Positions 8,431-16,397 of a stretch of DNA of 61,873 nt are shown here, in pieces. Every line of letters begins with the position of its first letter. Positions within the stretch are counted from its first letter, which is position 1. The position numbers were made by a program, and so were the translations under genes. A model generated the notes under the pieces. It did no database searches. It had not been told where the DNA came from and saw nothing but the letters and a program-made list of their open reading frames with translations. The stretch comes from Longivirga sp036510975 (GTDB lineage Bacteria; Actinomycetota; Actinomycetes; S36-B12; CAIYMF01), in the NCBI GenBank assembly GCA_036510975.1, contig DATCCY010000013.1, positions 1-61,873 of the forward strand. The letters are read 5' to 3'.

Positions 8431-9783
8431 GTGACCGAGGCGTTGGTGCGGGGGCTCGTCGGCGTGGTGGGGGCCTCGCAGGTGCTCACCGAGGCGGACG
8501 TGGTGGCGCCCTACGCCGTGGACTGGTCGCGGCGGTTCTCCGGAGCGGCCCTCGCCGTGGTGCGCCCGGCAGACACCGCCGAGGTGGCGGCGGTCGTGCG
8601 GGCCTGCGTCGAGGCGCGGGTGCCGGTGCTGGCGCAGGGTGGCAACACCGGGCTCGTCGGGGGCTCGGTCCCCGGGGCCGACGGCCCCGCTCCGGTGATC
8701 GTCTCGACCCGGCGCCTCACCCGCCTCGACGACGTCGACGAGCTCGCCGGCCAGGTCACCGCCGGCGCGGGCGTCGTGCTCGCCGACCTGCACCGGCACG
8801 CGAGCCACGCCGGGTGGGAGTATGGCGTCGACCTCGCGGCCCGCGACAGCGCCACCGTCGGCGGCACCATCGCCACCAATGCGGGCGGCATCCGCGTGTG
8901 CTGTCACGGCATGACGCGCGCCCAGGTCGTCGGCGTCGAGGCGGTGCTGCCCGACGGCTCGGTCGTCTCGCACCTCGGCGGCCTCCCGAAGGACAACACC
9001 GGCTACGACCTGACCGGGCTGCTCGTGGGCAGCGAGGGGACGCTCGGCGTGGTCACCGCCGCGCGGCTGCGGCTCGTGCGACCGGCCACGGCGTCGGCCG
9101 TCGCGCTGATCGGCGTGCGCGACGCGACCGACGCGCTCGACCTCGTGCGCACGGCCGTGCCCCGCGGCGTACGCCTGCTGGCCGCGGAGATCCTCGACGC
9201 GGCGATGCTCCGCCACGTCTGCGACGTCGCCTCGCTCCCCTGGCCGCTCGCGGGGCCGTCGGACCACGTGCTGCTGCTCGAGACCGAGTCGCCCCGCGAC
9301 GGCGCCGTGGCGATGGACCTGCCCGACGACTGCGACGCCGTGGTGGCCCTCGACGCCGCCGACCGGGCGCGCTTGTGGTCCTACCGCGAGCGCGCCGCGG
9401 AGGCGACCGCGGTCCTCGGGGTGCCGCACCGGTTCGACGTGTCGGTGCCGATGGGCGGCTGGGACGCCTTCGTGACGGACCTGACGGCGCGGCTGGGTCG
9501 GCTCGAGGGCATCACCGAGGTGCTCGTGTTCGGCCACCTCGCGGACGGCAACCTGCACGTGGAGGTCCTCGGGCCCGAGCCGGACGACGAGCGGGCCGAC
9601 GCCGTGGTGCTCGGGACCGTGGCCGAGCACCGGGGATCCATCTCGGCGGAGCACGGCGTCGGTCGCGCCAAGGCGGCGTACCTGCACCTCAGCCGCTCGT
9701 CCGCGGAGATCGCCGCGATGCGCGCGGTGAAGGGCGCGCTCGACCCGTTCGGCCTGTTCAACCCGGGCGCGCTTCTCCCCTGA
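8431..9783 (+). CDS. FAD-binding oxidoreductase, GlcD/D-2-hydroxyacid dehydrogenase type
   Basis: A 450-aa flavoenzyme of the PCMH-type FAD-binding family. The N-terminal FAD domain has QGGNTGLVGGS and the NTGYDLTGLLVGSEGTLG segment. The C-terminal cap domain contains GHLADGNLHVEV and the terminal EHGVGRAKA motif, typical of D-lactate, glycolate and D-2-hydroxyglutarate dehydrogenases. It oxidises a D-2-hydroxyacid, passing electrons to an acceptor. The GTG start at 8431 follows the glycosylase gene by 25 nt. The exact substrate cannot be read from the sequence. Confidence 0.92.
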   Translation: MTEALVRGLVGVVGASQVLTEADVVAPYAVDWSRRFSGAALAVVRPADTAEVAAVVRACVEARVPVLAQGGNTGLVGGSVPGADGPAPVIVSTRRLTRLDDVDELAGQVTAGAGVVLADLHRHASHAGWEYGVDLAARDSATVGGTIATNAGGIRVCCHGMTRAQVVGVEAVLPDGSVVSHLGGLPKDNTGYDLTGLLVGSEGTLGVVTAARLRLVRPATASAVALIGVRDATDALDLVRTAVPRGVRLLAAEILDAAMLRHVCDVASLPWPLAGPSDHVLLLETESPRDGAVAMDLPDDCDAVVALDAADRARLWSYRERAAEATAVLGVPHRFDVSVPMGGWDAFVTDLTARLGRLEGITEVLVFGHLADGNLHVEVLGPEPDDERADAVVLGTVAEHRGSISAEHGVGRAKAAYLHLSRSSAEIAAMRAVKGALDPFGLFNPGALLP

Positions 9784-9835
9784 TTCGCCCGCCGGTCGCG
9801 GTGTCGTCGCCTCCTGGTCGCACGGGGATGCCACG

Positions 9836-10699
9836 ATGGATCGCGTGACCGAGGTCGTGGCGCACCGGGGTTCGAGCGCAGACGTCCCCGAGCACACCCT
9901 CGCGGCGTACGTGCGGGCGGTCGACGACGGCGCCGACGCTCTCGAGTGCGACGTCCGCCTCACCGCCGACGGGCACCTGGTCTGCGTGCACGACCGCCGC
10001 ATCGACCGCACGAGCGACGGCTCCGGCGTCGTGTCGGTCATGACGCTGGAGGACCTGCACCGCCACGACTTCGGCAGGTGGCGCGACGCAGGAACCTCGC
10101 GCCCCACGTCGAGCGGACCCGACCTGTCCGACCCCGTCGTCATCGACGAGGACCTCAGCCGGGTCCTCACCCTGGAGCGCCTGCTCGAGCTCGTCGTCGA
10201 CTCCGAGCGCGAGATCGGGCTCGCCATCGAGACCAAGCACCCGACCCGCTACGGAGCGCTCGTCGAGGAGCGCACGATCGAGCTGCTCCGCCGCTTCGGC
10301 CTGGCCCGGCCCCGCAGCGAGCGCGACTCCCGGATCCGGATCATGAGCTTCTCGCAGCTGTCGATGCGGCGGGTGCGTCAGCTGGCCCCGGGCCTCCCGA
10401 CGGTGTTCCTCATGGACCGCGTGCCGCTGCGCTTCCGCGACGGCTCGCTCCCCTTCGGCTCGGCGATCGCGGGGCCCTCGATCGACATCGTCCGCGCGCA
10501 CCCGCACTACGTCGAGCGGGTCCACCGGTCGGGCCGGGCGATGCACGTCTGGACGGTGGACGACCCGTCCGACGTCGAGCTGTGCGCCCGGCTCGGCGTC
10601 GAGGCGATCATCACCAACCGCCCCGGCCCGGCGCTCGCCCAGCTCGGCCGGGCGAGCTCGGTCGCGTCCGTTCCCGACCCGGCACGGGCGCACGGCTGA
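9836..10699 (+). CDS. Glycerophosphodiester phosphodiesterase
   Basis: A 287-aa TIM-barrel GDPD enzyme, which cleaves glycerophosphodiesters to glycerol-3-phosphate and an alcohol. The catalytic HRG is at residues 10-12, followed by PEHTLAAY, the metal-binding ALECDVRLTADG and the general-acid histidine in VCVHDRRIDRT. The C-terminal GVEAIITNRPG is also typical. No signal peptide is seen, so it is cytoplasmic. The ATG at 9836 and a GTG three codons downstream are both possible starts, and neither has a strong ribosome-binding site. It resembles cytosolic GlpQ1-type actinobacterial proteins. Confidence 0.92.
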   Translation: MDRVTEVVAHRGSSADVPEHTLAAYVRAVDDGADALECDVRLTADGHLVCVHDRRIDRTSDGSGVVSVMTLEDLHRHDFGRWRDAGTSRPTSSGPDLSDPVVIDEDLSRVLTLERLLELVVDSEREIGLAIETKHPTRYGALVEERTIELLRRFGLARPRSERDSRIRIMSFSQLSMRRVRQLAPGLPTVFLMDRVPLRFRDGSLPFGSAIAGPSIDIVRAHPHYVERVHRSGRAMHVWTVDDPSDVELCARLGVEAIITNRPGPALAQLGRASSVASVPDPARAHG

Positions 10700-10763
10700 C
10701 GCTCGTCCGCGGCGCCCACGCCACGGACGGCTCGTGCGTCCCCGTCGCGTACGCTCGCCGACC

Positions 10764-11741
10764 GTGGCCCAGAACAAGAAGTCCTCGCGTCCCGCCCCCG
10801 CTCTCGCAGTCACCCCGGACGCCGCCGTCCCGGTCGTCGGGATGCGCGAGCCGTGCCCCTGCGGGAGCGGCCGCCGCTACAAGGCCTGCCACGGTCGCGC
10901 CGCAGCGAACGCGGGCCAGGTGCTGGTCCGCCGGCCGTTCGCGGGCATCCCGGGCGAGGCCGACTGGATCGCGCTGCGCGAGATCGTCCCCTCGGCGACC
11001 GCTCCGCTGACCCTCGTGGGGGAGTACGCCGACCGGCTCGGCGACCGCCCGCTGACGGTCGCGACCGTGCTGCCGCTCGCGTGGCCGGCCCTGGTGCGCA
11101 CGGACGGCGCGATCTTCCTCGGCCTGCAGACCGCGACCAGCACCGGCGACACGAGCCGCGACGTCGCCGACGCCCTGATCCGAGCGCTGGACTCCGAGGC
11201 GGGCACCCCGGTGCCGCCCCAGCGGCCCGGTGACGGCCCGCGGCTGCAGGACGTCCTGGACCTCGGCGCACCGCTGGAGGTCACCGTGCACACCGGGTTC
11301 GACTTCTGGATCGACGGCAGCGGCGCGGAGATCACCGACGACGTCTCGGCGTCCCTGGAGCGGGCCAACGCGTCCGTGGTGCCGACCGTGCGCCTGTCCG
11401 GCGTCGAGGCCGCCTACTGGTGCCGGATCGGCACGAAGGAGCACCTGCGCTGGGTCCTGCCGCACGACGAGGAGCCGCTCCTCGACGCGCTCGCCCGACT
11501 GCACGCGCGCGGCGAGGACACCCTCGGCGAGGGGACGCGGCTGATCGGCACATTCCGCGCCGACGGCCTGCTGGCGCCGGTCTGGGACCTCGTGCCGGGC
11601 GCCGAGGCGGACGACGTCGAGACGCCCGCAGCGTCCTTCGCGACCAGGCTCGCTGCCGCGCTGACCGAGACCGGGGAGCTCTCCGAGCCGGAGCGCCGCG
11701 CTCGGGCAGGGCTCGCCAACCGTCAGGTCACGCTGCGCTGA
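10764..11741 (+). CDS. DUF5926 family protein with SEC-C metal-binding motif
   Basis: A 325-aa protein whose N terminus carries a SEC-C zinc-binding motif in REPCPCGSGRRYKACHG (CxCx8CH), the same motif found at the end of SecA. The remainder matches the actinobacterial DUF5926 family as I recall it, including the PVVGMREPCPCGSG context and a following RPFAGIPGEADW segment. Function is unknown. The metal motif suggests protein or nucleic-acid binding. The GTG at 10764 is preferred over an earlier in-frame codon because it gives the short basic N terminus expected for the family. No operon partner is evident. Confidence 0.85.
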   Translation: MAQNKKSSRPAPALAVTPDAAVPVVGMREPCPCGSGRRYKACHGRAAANAGQVLVRRPFAGIPGEADWIALREIVPSATAPLTLVGEYADRLGDRPLTVATVLPLAWPALVRTDGAIFLGLQTATSTGDTSRDVADALIRALDSEAGTPVPPQRPGDGPRLQDVLDLGAPLEVTVHTGFDFWIDGSGAEITDDVSASLERANASVVPTVRLSGVEAAYWCRIGTKEHLRWVLPHDEEPLLDALARLHARGEDTLGEGTRLIGTFRADGLLAPVWDLVPGAEADDVETPAASFATRLAAALTETGELSEPERRARAGLANRQVTLR

Positions 11742-12304
11742 CCCGCGCACCCACGGTTCGGCGGAGCGCTCCCGATCCGTCACCGTGAGTGGGGGACACG
11801 TCCCGACGACAGCGCGTCCTGCCGCCATCCGACCCGCTCCGTCGCGTTTCGGTCTAGACCGAAGTCCCTGACACCGTCGCGACCGGTCGCGTTTCGCCGC
11901 CCGTTGGTCAATTTTCTCTCAAGAACCTCCGTCGATTCCCTCGTGGTGGTTGAGCCGCGGCGGAGGAACGCCTACGGTCTATCTCGATCGGACGCTGCTG
12001 CATCCCCCGTCGGCGGCGTCCGATCACCTATGTCCGGGCCCGTCCGCCGTCCCGTCCCGCCCTCCTGCCGGCCCCGCCGGCGCCGTCCGGTCCGGTCCGC
12101 CGGGACCGTCAACCGCGCCGCGCCGGTCCGCAGCAGCACACCGGGTGACCGAAGGTGTCCAGAGTCACGTCGTCGCGTCGCGCAGCCCCCGTGTGGCGCG
12201 CCGCCCCAGGGGGAACGACCACGTCGGCGACGGTCGGGGGGCCGCGGGGGTGTCACCCGCCCGACGACGTCGCGCGAGCCCGCACGGCGCGACCGGATCG
12301 CCCG
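11742..12304. other. Gene-free region with several palindromes
   Basis: About 560 bases show no credible coding frame. Direct reading shows a perfect 16-bp palindrome TTCGGTCTAGACCGAA (11848-11863), a perfect 14-bp palindrome CGCGACCGGTCGCG (11878-11891), an unusually AT-rich patch around 11905-11935, and a hairpin with 10-bp arms GATCGGACGC/GCGTCCGATC (11986-12025) whose loop contains CCCCC. The arrangement of operator-like palindromes, AT-rich promoter-like patch and hairpin would suit an independently transcribed small RNA, but no known RNA family is assigned. Confidence 0.5.
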
Positions 12305-12346
12305 GGCCGTACGGGCCCACCCTCTGACGGGTGGGCCCGTACGGCC
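12305..12346 (-). terminator. Strong hairpin terminator downstream of the GDT1-type gene
   Basis: An 18-bp perfect inverted repeat begins GGCCGTACGGGCCC and ends GGGCCCGTACGGCC, with a 6-nt loop TCTGAC. It lies 12 nt beyond the stop of the minus-strand exporter gene. The stem is long and GC-rich without a T run, as expected for actinobacterial terminators. Confidence 0.85.
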
Positions 12347-12358
12347 GCAGCCCCGGCC

Positions 12359-12988
12359 TCAGCCGCGGACCAGCTCCACGAGGGTGATCACCGCGAGGAT
12401 CGCGAGCAGCACGCCGGAGAAGACGCCGATGCGCCACAGCGGCACCCGGCGCTGCAGCCACGCGCCCACGAGCACGCCGATCGCGGCCACCGTGCTGAGC
12501 GCGAGCCACGCGCCGAGGAACACCGAGAGCGGCGAGTCGGTACGGGCCGCCTGACCGGCCGTCACGAGCTGGGTGAGGTCGCCCCACTCGGCGGCGAAGA
12601 TGACGGCGAAGGTCGTCGTGAACGCCGCGACGCCGTGCCGGCCCGGCGTCGCCCTCGCCGCGAACTCCTCGATCTCCGCCACCTCCGCCGACTCCTCGTC
12701 CGACCTGGCCCGCAGGCCGCCACGGATGAGGAGCACGGCGCCCACGGCGAACAGCGCGGCGGTCACGCCGAGGACCAGGGTGCGCGGCAGGAGCGAGAGC
12801 AGCTGGCCCGCCGCGACGGCGATGAGCATCTGCACGCCGAAGGCCAGCGAGGCCCCGAGCCAGACCCACAGCCGCGGGTAGCGGGTGGCCAGCACGAGGG
12901 TCGCGATAAAGGACTTGTCGGGCAGCTCCGCCGGGAAGATGATCGCGAACGTCGCGACCAGCACCGCGAGGTCGAGCGTGAGGCTCAC
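12359..12988 (-). CDS. TMEM165/GDT1 family (UPF0016) cation transporter
   Basis: A 209-aa membrane protein with about six transmembrane segments in two homologous halves. Each half carries the family signature: AELPDKS at residues 20-26 and AEWGDLT at 133-139, corresponding to ExGDKT/S. The acidic residues form the ion path in this family, which moves Mn2+ or Ca2+ out of the cytoplasm in exchange for protons. A hydrophilic linker of about 30 residues separates the halves. It begins 4 nt after the end of the channel-like gene upstream on the same strand, so the two form an operon. No manganese riboswitch was recognised upstream. Confidence 0.9.
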   Translation of the reverse strand: MSLTLDLAVLVATFAIIFPAELPDKSFIATLVLATRYPRLWVWLGASLAFGVQMLIAVAAGQLLSLLPRTLVLGVTAALFAVGAVLLIRGGLRARSDEESAEVAEIEEFAARATPGRHGVAAFTTTFAVIFAAEWGDLTQLVTAGQAARTDSPLSVFLGAWLALSTVAAIGVLVGAWLQRRVPLWRIGVFSGVLLAILAVITLVELVRG

Positions 12989-12992
12989 GCAC

Positions 12993-14123
12993 TCACTCCC
13001 CGGGCGCCGGACGCCCCGTGCGACCGCCCGGCATCCTGTTCGTGGGCCGCTGCGGCATGATCACTGGCAGGGGCGGTCGGCGTACGCCCATCCAGGCGGC
13101 CGGTGGCGCGTCGATGCGCTCGGCCAGCGCGTAGGCGGCCGCCTCGTAGTTCACCCGCCACCCGCGGAAGTGCGGCCACGCGTCCGCGGCGTTGCGCGCC
13201 ATCGCGTAGCCCGCGGCCGCGACGTCGTCGTAGGCGTCGGCGAACTCCTCGAACGTCAGCGAGATCGGGTGGTCCGGGTCGGGGTCGTCGTCGACCTCGA
13301 TGCCCTCGGCGCGGGCGATGTCGCGCACGGCGACGAAGCCCTGACGGATGGCGACCCGGGGTGAGGCCTGCGGGATCTGCGGGTTCACCGCCATCTGGAA
13401 CGCCGCGGCGTCCATCACCGACACCAGCGCGACGAGCCAGTTGCGCAGCGGCTGAGCCGAGCGCACGTGGATGAGCACGGGGTAGTTCACGTGGCTCTCG
13501 GCGATGTCGGCCGCCCACCGCTCCCAGCCGCGGAAGAGGGTCATGAGCTCCTCCGAGGAGTTCACGATCGCGTGGCGGGAGAGGATCTCCGGCCCCCAGT
13601 TGGGCTCCCCGGCGCGTGAGTGGAGCAGCGCCACCTCGACCTCGCGCCGGTTGTAGGAGGCGTAGAGGCTCGGCAGGTAACCGACGAGGAGACCGACCAC
13701 GACCGGCCCGGTGGCCGCGGCGACGAAGTCGACCGCGGTGAGCTGCGAGCGGTCCGTGCTGGCGAACCCGAGGGTGAACAGGCTCGAGCCGGCCTCGCGG
13801 AAGGACTGCGACCAGTCCAGCGGCGAGAAGGAGAACAGCAGGCAGGCGAACCCGACGAACAGCAGGGCGAGCCAGGTCATCAGCGTGATGATCAGCGAGA
13901 CCGGTGCGGCGTAGGCGAGGACGGCGTCACGGGCCTCGTAGGTCGACGTGCGCCGGGCCACGAGGCGGAAGGCGCCGAGGGTCGCCGTGAGGACCAGGGC
14001 CGAGAGCTTGCTTCGGACGCCGCGCGGCACGACGAGGGTGCGCAGGATCGACGACCCGACGGCGAGGACGATCACCAGACCGAGCAGGAAGCTCAGGATC
14101 GCCACGGGGGTCGAGGTGGTCAC
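12993..14123 (-). CDS. Channel-like membrane protein (hypothetical)
   Basis: A 376-aa protein with four hydrophobic segments in the first half and a soluble C-terminal half. The segment GSSLFTLGFASTDR, placed between two transmembrane helices, looks like the pore loop of two-helix cation channels, although the canonical GYG filter is absent. The C-terminal half is rich in charged and aromatic residues and ends in a proline- and arginine-rich tail. It is the first gene of a two-gene operon with the GDT1-type cation exporter, so a role in ion homeostasis is a reasonable inference. No specific family name is claimed. Confidence 0.72.
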   Translation of the reverse strand: MTTSTPVAILSFLLGLVIVLAVGSSILRTLVVPRGVRSKLSALVLTATLGAFRLVARRTSTYEARDAVLAYAAPVSLIITLMTWLALLFVGFACLLFSFSPLDWSQSFREAGSSLFTLGFASTDRSQLTAVDFVAAATGPVVVGLLVGYLPSLYASYNRREVEVALLHSRAGEPNWGPEILSRHAIVNSSEELMTLFRGWERWAADIAESHVNYPVLIHVRSAQPLRNWLVALVSVMDAAAFQMAVNPQIPQASPRVAIRQGFVAVRDIARAEGIEVDDDPDPDHPISLTFEEFADAYDDVAAAGYAMARNAADAWPHFRGWRVNYEAAAYALAERIDAPPAAWMGVRRPPLPVIMPQRPTNRMPGGRTGRPAPGE

Positions 14124-14183
14124 CGGACGACCCCGGGGAATGCGCGCACGAGTGCGACCCTACGCGCGGATACCCTTGCCCAC

Positions 14184-14678
14184 GTGTCCCTCGACCCGCA
14201 CGTGCGCGACGCCCTCGTCATCGCCGGCCTCGCCATCGGCGTGCTCGCCCTCGTGCTGGCCGCGACGGCGCTGGTGTCGCTGCGGCGGATACGCCGCGAC
14301 CTCGTCCTGCTCGCGGCGGACGGGGACGCCCCGTCGTTCGTCGAGGCGGTGGCGCGCAAGACCGAGGAGGTCAGCGCGCTGCGGATCGAGGTCGACGACC
14401 TCGCCTCCCTGCTCGCCCGCACCCGCACCGAGCTCGCCGACGCGCTGCGGCACGTGAGCGTGGTGCGCTACGACGCGTTCGGCGACATGGGCGGTCGGCT
14501 GTCGTTCTCCGCGGCGATGCTCGACGACGGAGGCGACGGCCTGGTGCTCACCGCCATCCACGGGCGGTCCGAGACCCGGTCCTACATCAAGGGCGTGAAG
14601 GGCGGGACGAGCGAGGCCTCCCTCTCGCCCGAGGAGCAGCAGGCCGTGACCTACGCGCTGCGCGGAGGCCAGTCGTGA
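14184..14678 (+). CDS. DUF4446 family protein
   Basis: A 164-aa protein with one N-terminal transmembrane helix (about residues 12-33), a coiled-coil-like segment and a conserved C-terminal domain. The string VVRYDAFGDMGGRLSFS and the later LTAIHGRSETRSY are the hallmark of DUF4446 as I know it. Function is unknown, and its topology suggests a membrane-anchored cytoplasmic domain. The GTG at 14184 is chosen because the protein then starts just before the helix. The stop overlaps the start of pheA by 4 nt (GTGA), so the two are translationally coupled. This neighbourhood is familiar from other actinobacteria. Confidence 0.85.
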   Translation: MSLDPHVRDALVIAGLAIGVLALVLAATALVSLRRIRRDLVLLAADGDAPSFVEAVARKTEEVSALRIEVDDLASLLARTRTELADALRHVSVVRYDAFGDMGGRLSFSAAMLDDGGDGLVLTAIHGRSETRSYIKGVKGGTSEASLSPEEQQAVTYALRGGQS

Positions 14679-15604
14679 CGTCGGCACCGCTGACGATCGC
14701 CTACCTCGGGCCGCGCGGGACCTTCACCGAGGAGGCGCTGCGGGCGATGTCGGTGAGCGAGGGCGCTGCGCTGCACCCGCTGGCCACGGCCGAGGCGGTC
14801 CTCGACGCCGTGCGCTCGGGCGAGGCCGCGCGCGGGCTCGTCGCCATCGAGAACTCGATCGAGGGCGGCGTCAGCGCGACCCTCGACAACCTCGCGTCGG
14901 GCAACCCCCTCGTCATCGTCGACGAGGTCGTGATCCGGGTGCGCTTCGCGCTGCTGGCCCGTCTCGGCACCGAGCTGGCGGGCGTGCGGCGTATCGCCAC
15001 GCACGCGGTCGCGGCGGCCCAGTGCCGGGCCTGGGTGCAGACCACGCTGCCCGACGCCGAGATCGTCCCGGTGTCCTCGAACGCCGCCGGTGCCCGGGCG
15101 GTGGCCGAGGGCACCTACGACGCCGCCCTCGCGCCGTCGATCGCCGCCGGCGTCTACGGCCTCGAGGTGCTCGCGGACGACGTCGCCGACAACGACGAGG
15201 CCTGGACCCGCTTCGTGCTGATCTCGCGGCCCGGCGTCGTCCCGGCGCGGACGGGGGCGGACAAGAGCACGCTGTTCCTGTACATGCGCGAGGACCACCC
15301 GGGTGCGCTGCTCGAGATCCTGACCGAGTTCTCGGTGCGGGGCGTCAACCTCACGCGCATCGAGTCGCGGCCCACGCGCAAGGCCCTCGGCGACTACTAC
15401 TTCTCCGTCGACTGCGAGGGCCACGTCGCCGACGCGCGGGTGGGTGAGGCGCTCGCCGGCCTGCACCGCATCTGCGCCCAGGTGCGCTTCCTCGGCTCCT
15501 ACCCGCGCCACGACGGCAAAGCCCCGCTCGTGCGCCCCGGCGTCACCGACACCGACTACGCCGCGGCCGAGGCCTGGCTCACCGAGGTCCGCGGCCCCGC
15601 CTGA
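14675..15604 (+). CDS. pheA: Prephenate dehydratase
   Basis: A 309-aa enzyme converting prephenate to phenylpyruvate in phenylalanine biosynthesis. The catalytic domain has YLGPRGTFTEEAL, IENSIEGGV and the conserved NDEAWTRFVLI near its end. The C-terminal ACT domain, which binds phenylalanine for feedback control, contains HPGALLEILTEFSVRGVNL and IESRP. Length equals monofunctional actinobacterial PheA proteins, and no chorismate mutase domain is fused. The GTG start overlaps the DUF4446 stop. A family-1 palindromic repeat follows 13 nt after the stop codon and may terminate transcription. Confidence 0.97.
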   Translation: MTSAPLTIAYLGPRGTFTEEALRAMSVSEGAALHPLATAEAVLDAVRSGEAARGLVAIENSIEGGVSATLDNLASGNPLVIVDEVVIRVRFALLARLGTELAGVRRIATHAVAAAQCRAWVQTTLPDAEIVPVSSNAAGARAVAEGTYDAALAPSIAAGVYGLEVLADDVADNDEAWTRFVLISRPGVVPARTGADKSTLFLYMREDHPGALLEILTEFSVRGVNLTRIESRPTRKALGDYYFSVDCEGHVADARVGEALAGLHRICAQVRFLGSYPRHDGKAPLVRPGVTDTDYAAAEAWLTEVRGPA

Positions 15605-15617
15605 CCCTCGTTCTCAC

Positions 15618-15662
15618 TGAAGGACGCCTTGGTTGCATAGAGGGCAGCAAACTCCGCCTTCA
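15618..15662 (+). repeat. Palindromic repeat family 1, copy B
   Basis: This copy lies 13 nt after the pheA stop and reads in the pheA direction. It starts TGAAGGACGCCTTGGTTGC, continues ATAGAGGGCA and ends GCAAACTCCGCCTTCA. The first 26 bases are identical to copy A. The arms can form a stem of TGAAGG-CG paired with CG-CCTTCA plus GTTGC paired with GCAAAC, leaving a loop of about ten bases. The region is convergent, so the hairpin could terminate both strands. The complement of its last three bases is also the stop codon of a tiny minus-strand frame. Confidence 0.87.
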
Positions 15663-15776
15663 TCTGCCCGAGCGGCGCGTCACCGTGTCCCGCACGATCC
15701 GGAACAGGGCGACCAGTGCGAACAGGCACCCGATCGCGAGCACGGCGAGAGCGAGACGGCTGAGCACGACCGCCAC
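15660..15776 (-). CDS. Possible 38-aa single-helix membrane peptide
   Basis: A short frame from a GTG at 15776 encodes 38 residues: a hydrophobic helix (about residues 8-26), then a basic tail RIVRDTVTRRSGR. This is a plausible small membrane peptide. Its stop codon is formed by the end of repeat copy B. It lies 14 nt after the Nudix gene on the same strand and could be its second cistron. No homologue is recognised, and it may be a chance frame. Confidence 0.3.
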   Translation of the reverse strand: MAVVLSRLALAVLAIGCLFALVALFRIVRDTVTRRSGR

Positions 15777-15790
15777 GCTACGGGCCGGCC

Positions 15791-16306
15791 TCAGCGCACG
15801 CCGCGCTCCCGCGCCAGGAACTCGAGCACCTGCAGCTCGCGGTCGACCCACGGCAGGTGGTCACGCTCGCGCGCCAGCACGGCCCGGTTCGTCGCGATTG
15901 CCTCGGCCCACGTCACCCACGCCTCCTGCAGCCCCTCGCGCAGCTCGGACGCGCTGAGCGCAGGGCTACGCCGTACCTCGGAGACGACGCAGTCGTAGTA
16001 GCGCGACTCCATCTCGAACCGTCGTGCGGGGTCCTCGCGCGCGGGGTGCGCCTCGACCACGGTGAGCACGAGCGGACCCGTGCGCAGGACGTCGCGACCG
16101 CACTCCTCGTCCAGCTCGCGCGCCAGGGCCGCGCCGTCGTCCTCGCTGGGCTCGGCGCCACCACCGGGGAACTTGTAGTCGCCGCCGGTCCCGGACCGCA
16201 GCAGCAGCAGGCGACCGTCGACCTCGATGACCCCCTTGACCGCGCGCCGGCGAATCACGCCCACGGTGTCCGCCCGGACGCCGAGGTGGATCGATGGTGC
16301 CCTCAT
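15791..16306 (-). CDS. Nudix hydrolase
   Basis: A 171-aa protein with a complete Nudix box: GGGAEPSED followed by RELDEECG, fitting Gx5Ex7REUxEExGU. These enzymes hydrolyse nucleoside diphosphates linked to another group, often to cleanse oxidised nucleotides or regulate signal nucleotides. The start ATG leads into the beta strand RAVKGVIEVDGRLLLLRS before the box. It is convergent with pheA and separate from the copper genes upstream by 91 nt. Substrate cannot be predicted from the sequence. Confidence 0.92.
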   Translation of the reverse strand: MRAPSIHLGVRADTVGVIRRRAVKGVIEVDGRLLLLRSGTGGDYKFPGGGAEPSEDDGAALARELDEECGRDVLRTGPLVLTVVEAHPAREDPARRFEMESRYYDCVVSEVRRSPALSASELREGLQEAWVTWAEAIATNRAVLARERDHLPWVDRELQVLEFLARERGVR

Positions 16307-16397
16307 ACGCGCTCCTCGCCGTCGATGAGGGGCGCGACAGGTGCCTCCATCGCGCGCCGGGGCACATTCAGCCGGATCGGGAGCCTGGGTCGCGCGG

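Noticed and set aside
7044..8489. Long minus-strand frame across the Fpg/Nei gene
   Set aside because: Only its last 128 codons (from 7430) have protein-family features; the rest is antisense to the glycosylase and typical of frames created by high GC.
11905..11940. Possible sigma-28-like promoter (CTCAAG...GTCGAT)
   Set aside because: The spacing between the two boxes is far too short for the known consensus, and no flagellar gene is near.
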